DNA from: Alistipes sp.
GTDB taxonomy: Bacteria > Bacteroidota > Bacteroidia > Bacteroidales > Rikenellaceae
Assembly (NCBI GenBank): GCA_017398045.1
Contig: JAFQHI010000026.1
Coordinates: 1-64,000, forward strand
Reading direction: 5' to 3'
Length of the DNA: 64,000 nt
The notes under the pieces were generated by a model. That model was not told the origin of the DNA. It ran no database searches and saw only the letters and a program-made list of their open reading frames with translations. The position numbers and the translations under genes are program-made. Of this stretch, positions 35,566 to 44,206 are shown piece after piece (position 1 is the first letter of the stretch; every line of letters starts with the position of its first letter).

Positions 35566-36000
35566 CTAATCATCTACATCGATAAGCTTGAAGCGATGGT
35601 CGAATCGTAACTCCGGCCCCTCGCGCAGCTCCACATCGTAGCCCTGTTTCGTCCGCTCGATTTGCTCGACTCTGCGCCCCGCAAAGCGGGTTTGAATCAC
35701 CTCGCGAATCGCTGCCGGAATGACCCCTTCGGGCATCCCGTTTTGGCCGCAGTCGATATCGTTCCATTGGCCGTTGCGGTCAAATTCAATCGTGCAGCCG
35801 TCCGAAAGAAAGACCTTGTAGGTGCGATTGAAGAGCGAGCGTTCGGCTGCAACGTAGCTGATTTCGGTCTCCGAGAAGTGGCGCATCAACAGCTCTTGTG
35901 CCGTTCGGGGCAGTTTCTCGAGCGTAATCATACGGTAGTTGTCGGCCTCCACGGGCCACGAAATAACGGCAATTGCCAGCGTAAGAATCAATTTTATCAT
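35566..36000 (-). CDS. PepSY-like (PF11396) secreted protein
   Basis: A 144-residue exported protein (signal peptide about 1-19, ending VEADN). The mature part has the PepSY-like repeat pattern twice: LPRTAQELLMRHF...YKVFLSDGCTIEFDRNGQW and IPAAIREVIQTRF...YDVELREGPELRFDHRF. Such proteins (sometimes named beta-lactamase-inhibitor-like) are of unknown function in Bacteroidetes. It stands alone between ferritin and groEL. Confidence 0.75.
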   Translation of the reverse strand: MIKLILTLAIAVISWPVEADNYRMITLEKLPRTAQELLMRHFSETEISYVAAERSLFNRTYKVFLSDGCTIEFDRNGQWNDIDCGQNGMPEGVIPAAIREVIQTRFAGRRVEQIERTKQGYDVELREGPELRFDHRFKLIDVDD

Positions 36001-36073
36001 GGTAGATTGGTTTTCAAAATTACTTGCAAATACAACGCCAAAAGAGTCTTGTTACGAATTCCGGAAACGAAAA

Positions 36074-36103
36074 GAGGGTGTCCAAACCTTGTTGGACACC
36101 CTC
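36074..36103 (-). terminator. Intrinsic terminator of groEL
   Basis: GAGGGTGTCCAA (36074-36085) pairs with TTGGACACCCTC (36092-36103); on the minus strand it is followed by TTTTCGTTTC. Confidence 0.85.
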
Positions 36104-36127
36104 CCTTGTTGTGCGTCGGCAGACGGC

Positions 36128-37912
<1,785 letters not shown>

Positions 37913-37941
37913 TTTCGTTGTAATTTGTTGTCGTCTGTACT

Positions 37942-38065
37942 CAAAAATCGAATAACGAGTGGGATTTCAAGGCTTGCGCAGTCCGAGAACCCGGAGCATA
38001 CTCGGTCGTATGTGAGGATTCGAGGACAAGCGTAACGCGGAAATCACCTCGTTTGTCGATTTTTG
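37942..38065 (-). repeat. Nested-hairpin element, copy 4 (after groES)
   Basis: Outer arms (37942-37968 and 38040-38065) pair over more than 20 bases with few mismatches. Read on the minus strand the core is CCTCACATAC-GACCGA-GTATGCTCCGGG, with linkers CGTTACGCTTG and GCAAGCC matching copy 3. It starts 5 bases after the groES stop, in the sense of transcription, and is inverted relative to copy 3. Confidence 0.85.
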
Positions 38066-38070
38066 CTTGT

Positions 38071-38337
38071 TTAGATAATCGCCAGGATATCCCCCTGACG
38101 CATGATAAGATACTCCACGCCGTCGATGGTCAGCTCCTGACCCGAGTACTTGCCATAGAGTACCTCGTCGCCCTCCTTGACCTCCATCTTGACATCTTTC
38201 GTGCCGGGGCCTACGGCTACGACTTTACCTGCCAGGGGCTTCTCCTTGGCCGTGTCGGGAATGTAGAGACCGCCTGCGGTCTTCTCTTCTGCGGGATTCG
38301 GGAGAATCAATACCCGATCCGATAACGGTTTTACCAT
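38071..38337 (-). CDS. groES: 10 kDa co-chaperonin GroES
   Basis: An 88-residue cap of the GroEL chamber with [23 protein letters not shown] (family start), the mobile loop (about 14-30), [10 protein letters not shown] and [15 protein letters not shown]. It is preceded by a TATCTTTG box and followed, before groEL, by repeat copies 4 and 3. Confidence 0.96.
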   Translation of the reverse strand: MVKPLSDRVLILPNPAEEKTAGGLYIPDTAKEKPLAGKVVAVGPGTKDVKMEVKEGDEVLYGKYSGQELTIDGVEYLIMRQGDILAII

Positions 38338-38403
38338 AACTTTGAATGTTTTTTAGTTTATATTGTTTTTAATTCATCTGCATACGCTGTTCTCACGAAC
38401 ACA

Positions 38404-38411
38404 CAAAGATA
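38404..38411 (-). promoter_or_regulatory. -7 box of groES(L)
   Basis: TATCTTTG on the minus strand, 66 bases upstream of groES, with TTTG/TTG candidates 16-21 bases further upstream. Confidence 0.5.
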
Positions 38412-38507
38412 ATAACAAAGGTTGTACCAATCACAAACTCCCCGCCATTTTGTCAGTTTTTTTGATGAAAACGGCACGTTGTCCTGCAACGAAAAACCGA
38501 GAAACAA

Positions 38508-39068
38508 CTATTGGCTCTCGGTTTGCTTGTTGCGATGTTTTAGACGTGTGTGGGTGAGATGCTCTCTGAAACCGCCCTCTTGGGTGAATCGTTCCCCGAT
38601 TTGCTCGATGAATTTGTGTAGCATGAAGTCGGCTTGGTGGATGAGGATGAGCGCGAGGTTGGCAATTGTTTCGTCGTTGCGCTCCTCGATGAGTGCCGAC
38701 CAAAAGGCGGTTTCATTGTGCTTGCGCCCCAACTCTTGCGCTTTTTTGAACGCCTCCGAACTGCTCTCCCACCGATTGAGCCGGCGGACTCGTAGATAAT
38801 CTTCGTAGTCGGCATATAGCTCTTGCAGACTGCTCTTGGCTACATTCATCAGCTTCAACTCGCTTTCGATCGATGTGGCCGATGCGGCATATCCCTCGAT
38901 GATGTTCTGCTTGCCCGACCGTGCCGCCTGCACCATTTGGTCGCGCGTGCGGTCACCACGCTCCAGGAATTTGTTGGCGAAGAAATAGGTCATGTCGTAG
39001 ATAGCCTCGGCCTTTTGGTAGCAGAGCAAATCGCGGTGATTGGTCTTAAGCTTTATCAGTTCCGACAT
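38508..39068 (-). CDS. Four-helix-bundle protein with suffix domain, paralogue 1
   Basis: A 186-residue, mostly helical protein of the 23S-rRNA-intervening-sequence/four-helix-bundle type with the extra C-terminal 'suffix' region. Landmarks: LLCYQKAEAIYDMTYFF, DRTRDQMVQAARSGKQNI, EGYAASATSIE, DYEDYLR, and GGFREHL near the C-terminus. Function unknown; related four-helix proteins include Avd of diversity-generating retroelements, but no reverse transcriptase is present here. A clear paralogue is at 42017. The gene lies just downstream of a long hairpin-repeat array. Confidence 0.8.
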   Translation of the reverse strand: MSELIKLKTNHRDLLCYQKAEAIYDMTYFFANKFLERGDRTRDQMVQAARSGKQNIIEGYAASATSIESELKLMNVAKSSLQELYADYEDYLRVRRLNRWESSSEAFKKAQELGRKHNETAFWSALIEERNDETIANLALILIHQADFMLHKFIEQIGERFTQEGGFREHLTHTRLKHRNKQTESQ

Positions 39069-39120
39069 CGTAGCGTGGTGTTTTTACAAAGGTAACAACT
39101 TCTCGCTATAAATCGAAATT

Positions 39121-39480
39121 TTTTCAGGGGTTTTAAGGGTAATTAAGGGTTACTAAGGGTTGCTAAGGGGGTCCTTTAGCTCCCCATTTTTTCTTTTTTG
39201 AAAGGTTGCTAAAGGTTACTAATGGTTGCTAATGGTTGCTAAGGGGGGCCTTTAATAGCCTTTAGTCCCCTTTAGTTCCCTTTTTTCTTTTTTTTGAAAG
39301 GTAGCTAAGGGTTATTAAGGGTTGCTAATGGTTGCTAAGGGGGGCCTTTAATTGCCTTTAGCCCCTTTAGTTTCCTTTAGTTCCCTTTTTTCTTTTTTTT
39401 GAAAGGTTGCTAAAGGTTATTAAGGGTTGCTAATGGTTGCTAAGGGGCTCCTTTAATTGCCTTTAATCCCCTTATCCTCC
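39121..39480. repeat. Tandem array of about 100-bp hairpin units (CTAAGGGTT type)
   Basis: The 483-base gap between two minus-strand genes is filled by three full units and one partial unit. Each has GGTTGCTAA/GGTTACTAA repeats, a GGGG centre, CCTTTAG/CCTTTAATTGCC repeats complementary to the first half, then a T-rich tract TTTTTTCTTTTTT and GAAAGG. Unit boundaries are near 39187, 39282 and 39385. Each unit can form a hairpin followed by T on the plus strand. No ORF is supported. Confidence 0.8.
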
Positions 39481-39492
39481 TTTGTTTACTCC

Positions 39493-39528
39493 ACAAAAAA
39501 ACAACCACCCTTTGTGAGAGTGGTTGTT
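39493..39528 (-). terminator. Intrinsic terminator of the fimbrillin-like lipoprotein gene
   Basis: AACAACCAC and GTGGTTGTT (39500-39528) with a T-run on the minus strand, 24 bases past the stop. Confidence 0.8.
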
Positions 39529-39551
39529 TTGAAAGTTCGAAAAATCGAGTA

Positions 39552-41708
39552 TTACTCGCTCAACTTGTAAAGTGTGATGGCTTTTTGATTTGAGAAAGTT
39601 GAACTCTTGTAGTAGCGGAAACGGTCTTGCCCTTCTGTCGTGTTGAAACGCAAATATGCATTACCACTGACAATGTGTACTGAACCATCTGCGTTGAGAG
39701 TGAGTGTGTTCGAGTAACTTGTCGTTGTGCTAGACTTTAAGCCATTGGCATCGGAAGTCTGCCCGATGTAGTATCCGCTTGCCGATTTAATCGTGTAGCC
39801 ATCGTTCCCTGCTGAAATCGTGAATGCATATCCGTTGATTTCCTCCGTAGCCTCGATTGCCGAGTCTGCAATAGTGACCTCTTTGAAGTTGTTGCTTGCG
39901 TCAAGTTTAGACAACGAACCATCAAAAACGAACGACTCGTCCTCATTAACGATTAAATATGTACCGCTCCAGTCGCTCGGAGTAGAAGTGACTTTTTGAT
40001 AGTATATTGCACCAGTGGCGGGAGCTCCCGACTGCGAAATCACAACAATTCGCGTAATGTCTGCTGTGGCATGGGTCAGTACAACTTTGGCCTCGCGTGC
40101 CTCTGTAGCTGTATTCTGCGATGCCGTCAAGGTCAGTACACCGTTAACATTTTGGGCATCCAACCACTCGGCATCGTCTTCTACAGTCCAATTTACATTG
40201 TCTGTCGTCACTGCAATCGTTTTCGCGGTGCCGTCAGCATCAATTGACGCATTGCCACTTGCCGGATAGAGGTAATTTTCTACGGGAACTACTTCAGTAA
40301 CAAAAATGTTAAGATATTGACCATAAGTGTAACATGCGTAACCAGTCACTAATACCGGGGTTGTGGAACTCGTGAATGCGGTAGCAGGGCGGATAGCGGA
40401 ACCGATACGTGTTGCTCCATATACATAAAGGTTGGTGTAATTGCCAGAGACGGTAAGCGATGAGGCTTCAAACTGAATGTATTCACCGACCGTAAGATTG
40501 TCGGATTTTGCATCAAACTCCGCTCCATTAACCAACAGCGTTGCCTCTGGATGAGTTACTTCTGTTTCGCCAATTTTTTCAACAACGGCACCCGACTTAA
40601 TCTGACGCTCGCCATAAGTCGAGGTCAGCGCATTCGTGATGTTGATGATGTCACCAACTTCAGCATCAAGAGCTTGATATGAAAAGAGATATCCGGTGGC
40701 ATCTTTTAGCAGTAAATTATAATAACCTTTAGCAACTACCGTCACGTTCTTGATGTTGTAAGTACCCTCGGCCGATGCAGCGTGGATCTCGGCAATCGTC
40801 GTCCACTCGATATCACCATCAGCAGCGAAGTCGAAATTCAGCGTCGTAACCTTGCCGGGGGCAAAGCCCTTGCCGGCGGGAATCGTGTACTCGCGAACGC
40901 TTACCTCGTCGCTATTGTCGGTAACCGTTACGGTGATGGTCTCGGTTGCGCCCTCTTTAACCTCAAACGGGCAAACCGTCAGGTAGAATGCGGCCGAAGT
41001 CTCAGGATTAATAGCTTCCTCACCCGATACCTCCAAGCTTACATTCGAATAGGTGTAGTTGTCACCGCTGCTTGCGTATGCAGGAGCATCGCCCGTAATA
41101 TCAACATAGTAAGTACCCGAAATTTTCGTACCGGCGGTCTCAACCAAAATGCTCTTAATCGAGATAGCCTCGTCAAGGGTATTCGTAACATTTACCTTAA
41201 TCATCGACGAAAGGTGCTTCATCGAGAACTCGGGAGCAACACTGCTACCACCCTTAACAACACCATAGAGGGGCGCACCGCTCGTGTGGGTTGTGTTGTC
41301 GTTGCCTGCTTGAGCCTGCGTAAGAGCAGCAATCGTCATGTAGCCGGCCTTAGCGGGAGTTGTGTTGTATGCGCTATAAGGATAGATTGCAAACCAATCG
41401 TAGCTGGTGCCATCCTCTACGCCGGTAACCGTACCCGTAAAGGTGCCGGCTGCGACATCCTTCAGCGTAAATTCTCCATCCGAAACATAGGTTGCAGTTT
41501 CCTCACCGGCAACAGCGTGGAAAATGTTGAGGTTGTCACCATCAGCCCACGAGGTCGAATAGCCGTCGGCTACGGTACGGGTAGCATCCAGGTTGGCATA
41601 AACTACAAAATCCTGCTCCAGAGTGGGAGCGACGGTCTCCTCTTTCGAGCAGTTCGTCAGGGCCAATGCTGCAACGAGCATCCAGCCCAAAGCAAAAAAC
41701 TTTTTCAT
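39552..41708 (-). CDS. Fimbrillin-like/BACON-domain surface lipoprotein
   Basis: A 718-residue lipoprotein; start set at MKKFFALGWML (41708) because it opens a lipobox signal (ALTNC). Regions: fimbrillin/Mfa-like N-terminal part (about 25-310; TRTVADGYSTSWADGD, FAIYPYSAY), an OB-like segment (about 320-480; KGYYNLLLKDATGYLF), a BACON domain (about 505-600; NVNWTVEDDAEWLDAQ, REAKVVLTH), and a C-terminal beta-rich domain (about 602-718; GTYLIVNED, YYIGQTSDANG, ending ITLYKLSE) that recalls modules appended to other Bacteroidetes surface proteins. A cell-surface role in binding carbohydrate or in adhesion is likely, but no enzyme motif is seen. Base use is more A/T-rich than the neighbours, and a 44-residue ORF precedes it by 19 bases. 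Confidence 0.8.
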   Translation of the reverse strand: MKKFFALGWMLVAALALTNCSKEETVAPTLEQDFVVYANLDATRTVADGYSTSWADGDNLNIFHAVAGEETATYVSDGEFTLKDVAAGTFTGTVTGVEDGTSYDWFAIYPYSAYNTTPAKAGYMTIAALTQAQAGNDNTTHTSGAPLYGVVKGGSSVAPEFSMKHLSSMIKVNVTNTLDEAISIKSILVETAGTKISGTYYVDITGDAPAYASSGDNYTYSNVSLEVSGEEAINPETSAAFYLTVCPFEVKEGATETITVTVTDNSDEVSVREYTIPAGKGFAPGKVTTLNFDFAADGDIEWTTIAEIHAASAEGTYNIKNVTVVAKGYYNLLLKDATGYLFSYQALDAEVGDIINITNALTSTYGERQIKSGAVVEKIGETEVTHPEATLLVNGAEFDAKSDNLTVGEYIQFEASSLTVSGNYTNLYVYGATRIGSAIRPATAFTSSTTPVLVTGYACYTYGQYLNIFVTEVVPVENYLYPASGNASIDADGTAKTIAVTTDNVNWTVEDDAEWLDAQNVNGVLTLTASQNTATEAREAKVVLTHATADITRIVVISQSGAPATGAIYYQKVTSTPSDWSGTYLIVNEDESFVFDGSLSKLDASNNFKEVTIADSAIEATEEINGYAFTISAGNDGYTIKSASGYYIGQTSDANGLKSSTTTSYSNTLTLNADGSVHIVSGNAYLRFNTTEGQDRFRYYKSSTFSNQKAITLYKLSE

Positions 41709-41727
41709 GCTTAATAGTTTGTTAGAA

Positions 41728-41862
41728 TTACTCGTTGTTGGGATCATACGAATCACCTTCCTCCCAGTCATTTACCGAACTGGCAAAACCCTGCTCAACA
41801 GCGATGTCGAGCACCTCTACCATGGGGGCCTCGTAAGCCTCCGTCATCATCTTTTTAATCAT
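41728..41862 (-). CDS. Small 44-residue ORF before the fimbrillin-like lipoprotein
   Basis: ATG to TAA encodes MIKKMMTEAYEAPMVEVLD, continuing IAVEQGFASSVNDWEE to a Tyr-Asp-Pro-Asn-Asn-Glu end. It has no signal peptide; the basic start is followed by an acidic tail. Short ORFs with an E(I/V)xxEQGFA-like motif occur ahead of surface lipoprotein genes in Bacteroidales as far as I recall; no function is known to me. It lies 19 bases upstream of the lipoprotein start, on the same strand, and would share its transcript. Confidence 0.65.
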   Translation of the reverse strand: MIKKMMTEAYEAPMVEVLDIAVEQGFASSVNDWEEGDSYDPNNE

Positions 41863-41896
41863 TTTGTTTGTTGTTTTATTTGTTTAAATAATGATT

Positions 41897-41999
41897 TTAA
41901 CGAAATTAACGAAATTAACGAAATTAACGAAATTAACGAAATTAACGAAATTAACGAAATCTTTAATCTCTTTAATCTCTTTAATCTCTTTAATCTCTT
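41897..41999. repeat. Double 9-bp microsatellite (TTAACGAAA)7 and (TCTTTAATC)4
   Basis: Seven exact TTAACGAAA units (41897-41959) pass directly into four exact TCTTTAATC units (41960-41995) and a partial one. They occupy the 154-base gap between the stop of the four-helix paralogue at 42017 and the small ORF. On the minus strand each first-type unit reads TAATTTCG, one base off the TAnnTTTG promoter box. Confidence 0.9.
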
Positions 42000-42016
42000 T
42001 ACTATCCTTACACTCT

Positions 42017-42586
42017 TTATTTTTTATTCCAATTGTTTATGCTGGCTTCTCTGCGCTCTCGGCTCAACTGCTCGCGGAAGCCGCCCTCGTTGAGAAACTT
42101 GGCGTGCATACTTTGCAGTAGGCGATAGAGCAGAAAATCGGTTTGGCAGATCATGATGATGACCAAATTGGCCATCTGCTCTGCATTGTACGGCTCGGCC
42201 AACGATCGGTAAAAGTCCGTGTCGTTGTGCTTAAAGCCGACTTGGCGCAAACGGATAAAGTCGGGGGTTGTCTCCTCCCATTGGCGGAGCTGATGGGTAC
42301 GCAGGAAATCCTCGTAATCGGTTTTCAGCTCATGGAGGCTGGCTTTCGCTACATTTGTCAGCTTGAGCGCAGTCTCGACCGAGGTGGGGTAGGCGGCTTG
42401 TCCTTCGACAATATTCTGTTTGCCCGAACGCGCAGCTTGGATCATCTGGTCAAAGGTTCGGTCTTTGGGCGAAAGATACCGCGAGCAAAACAGGTGTGTC
42501 AAATCAAAAACAGCCTCGGCCTTTTGATAACACGCCAATTGTTTGTAGGCGGGTGTCCGAAACGAAGTGTGTTCCACGGTGCGCAT
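42017..42586 (-). CDS. Four-helix-bundle protein with suffix domain, paralogue 2
   Basis: A 189-residue helical protein clearly homologous to the one encoded at 38508 (shared YKQLACYQKAEAVFDLTHLF, DRTFDQMIQAARSGKQNIVEG, NVAKASLHEL, DYEDFLR, EGGFREQL). Function unknown. It has its own TATCTTTG box (minus strand, 42603-42610) and ends 17 bases before the microsatellite. The two paralogues bracket the fimbrillin-like gene and the small ORF on the same strand. Confidence 0.8.
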   Translation of the reverse strand: MRTVEHTSFRTPAYKQLACYQKAEAVFDLTHLFCSRYLSPKDRTFDQMIQAARSGKQNIVEGQAAYPTSVETALKLTNVAKASLHELKTDYEDFLRTHQLRQWEETTPDFIRLRQVGFKHNDTDFYRSLAEPYNAEQMANLVIIMICQTDFLLYRLLQSMHAKFLNEGGFREQLSRERREASINNWNKK

Positions 42587-42642
42587 CGCATTTTTAAGAG
42601 TACAAAGATACGCTATTTAATTGATATTATGTGATAAAATGA

Positions 42643-42675
42643 TAAAAAAAATAGCAAAAATTATCTTTTTGCTAT
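42643..42675 (-). terminator. Intrinsic terminator of the mre/rodA operon
   Basis: ATAGCAAAAA and TTTTTGCTAT (42651-42675) form a stem; a T-run follows on the minus strand. Between it and rodA lies a stretch of CTTTAGCTGCC/GCGCCCTTTT repeats. Confidence 0.7.
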
Positions 42676-42766
42676 CCTTTTGTGGTTGGTGTGCGCGTTT
42701 CCCTTTCGGCTGCTTTAGCTGCCTTTAGCCACCCTTCACGCCTTTTGCGCCCTTTTGCGCCCTGCG

Positions 42767-44206
42767 CTAAATTTTATTGAGTGCAAAGTGGCGGGTGGAG
42801 GCATCGAGGCGGATGGCGATAAACAGAAGAATGGTGAAGGCGATGAGCGACGAACCGCCATAGCTCATAAAGGGGAGCGGGATGCCCATCACGGGCATCA
42901 GGCCGACCGTCATGCCGACATTGACCAGCACGTGGAACAGCAGAATCGAGGCCACGCAGTAGCAGTAGATGCGCCCGAAAGGCTCCTCCTGCCGCTCGCC
43001 CATCTTGATAAGGCGCAGGATGAGTGCCGCGAAGAGCGAGAGGATGGTGAGCGTACCGAGGAAGCCCCACTCCTCGCCCACGGTGCAGAAGATAAAGTCC
43101 GTATGGCGTTCAGGCACAAAGCCGTACTTAATCTGCGTACCTTCGAGGAAACCCTTGCCGATAAGGCCACCCGAACCGATGGCAATCTTCGCCTGGTTCA
43201 CGTTGTAGTCGGCACCCGCGGGGTCGTTGATGATGCCCATAAAGCTCAAAATACGCTTCTGCTGGTGCGGCTCGAGGGCGTTGAACACGCGGTCCACCGA
43301 GAGGAGGAAGATGACCGAACCGCAGAAGAAGATGAGCGTGACGAACGTGTGGGCGAGGTTGAAGCGGAAGGCGTAGATAGCCAGACCGATAGCCGCCACG
43401 AACGAGACGATAAGCAGCGAGTAGTAGAAGTTCAGCCCCTCGTCGAACATCAACCCCGAAAGAATCATCAGCAGCATGGCCGTGAGCAGCAACAGGGCGA
43501 CGAAGATAATACGCGAGCGCACCTGACCGCTCACCATCACCTCCGAGAAGGTACAGAGCGCGACGAGCAACAGCAGCAGCGCGAGAGGTGAGAGGAGGAA
43601 CGAGGCGATAAAGAGCGATGCAATCAGAAGAATCAGGATGCAGAGCCACTTATTCAACCCCTCGCGGTAGAGGACAATGAGGAACGAACCCAAAACCAGT
43701 CCCGAACCGGTGTCGTTTTGCAGGATGATAATCAACAGCGGGACGCAGAGCAGCAGCCCGACCTTCACCAAATCGCCGATGCGGGCGATGTTGAAGGTGT
43801 ATTCGCTCATGAGGCGGGCGGTGGCCAGAGCCGTCGCAATCTTCGCAAACTCAACGGGTTGCACATTGAACGAGCCGAACGAAATCCAGGCCTTGGCACC
43901 GTTGATTTCCTTACCGATGACCAGGGTCGAGAGGAGCAACAGCAGTCCGATGATATAGGCCGGATAGGCCCACATATGGTAGTAACGGTCGTCGAGCAGC
44001 AAGACAAAGAGGGCCACCACGGCAGCCACGGCAATCCAAACCACCTGTTTCATGTAGAAGTGGGCAAACGAGAAGAGGTGGGGCAGGGTTTCGTCGTAGG
44101 TGGCGGCGGCGATGGATACCCAGCCGGCAAGGACGATGAGTGCATAGAACAGCACCGTCAGGCGGTCCACACCGCCAAAGAGCGAACCGGAACGATTACT
44201 TGTCAT
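42767..44206 (-). CDS. rodA: Rod-shape peptidoglycan polymerase RodA
   Basis: A 479-residue SEDS-family integral membrane protein with about ten membrane helices. Family landmarks: FGSFNVQPVEFAKIATAL, the long periplasmic loop, AKIAIGSGGLIGKGFLEGTQ and the C-terminal MPVMGIPLPFMSYGGSSL. It polymerises glycan strands from lipid II for side-wall growth. It overlaps mrdA by 11 bases and is the last gene of the mreB-mreC-mreD-mrdA-rodA operon. A longer than usual middle region (about 180-280) is typical for Bacteroidetes. Confidence 0.94.
   Translation of the reverse strand: MTSNRSGSLFGGVDRLTVLFYALIVLAGWVSIAAATYDETLPHLFSFAHFYMKQVVWIAVAAVVALFVLLLDDRYYHMWAYPAYIIGLLLLLSTLVIGKEINGAKAWISFGSFNVQPVEFAKIATALATARLMSEYTFNIARIGDLVKVGLLLCVPLLIIILQNDTGSGLVLGSFLIVLYREGLNKWLCILILLIASLFIASFLLSPLALLLLLVALCTFSEVMVSGQVRSRIIFVALLLLTAMLLMILSGLMFDEGLNFYYSLLIVSFVAAIGLAIYAFRFNLAHTFVTLIFFCGSVIFLLSVDRVFNALEPHQQKRILSFMGIINDPAGADYNVNQAKIAIGSGGLIGKGFLEGTQIKYGFVPERHTDFIFCTVGEEWGFLGTLTILSLFAALILRLIKMGERQEEPFGRIYCYCVASILLFHVLVNVGMTVGLMPVMGIPLPFMSYGGSSLIAFTILLFIAIRLDASTRHFALNKI

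Noticed and set aside
38508..39068. Diversity-generating retroelement accessory protein (Avd)
   Set aside because: The fold class is similar, but no reverse transcriptase, template repeat or variable repeat is found in the window.
39121..39480. CRISPR array
   Set aside because: The repeats are degenerate, themselves composed of short words, lack unique spacers and have no cas genes nearby.
41897..41999. Coding repeat protein (NEI/TKL-type runs in the plus-strand frames)
   Set aside because: The open frame is only the translation of a 9-bp microsatellite; no start context and no homology.
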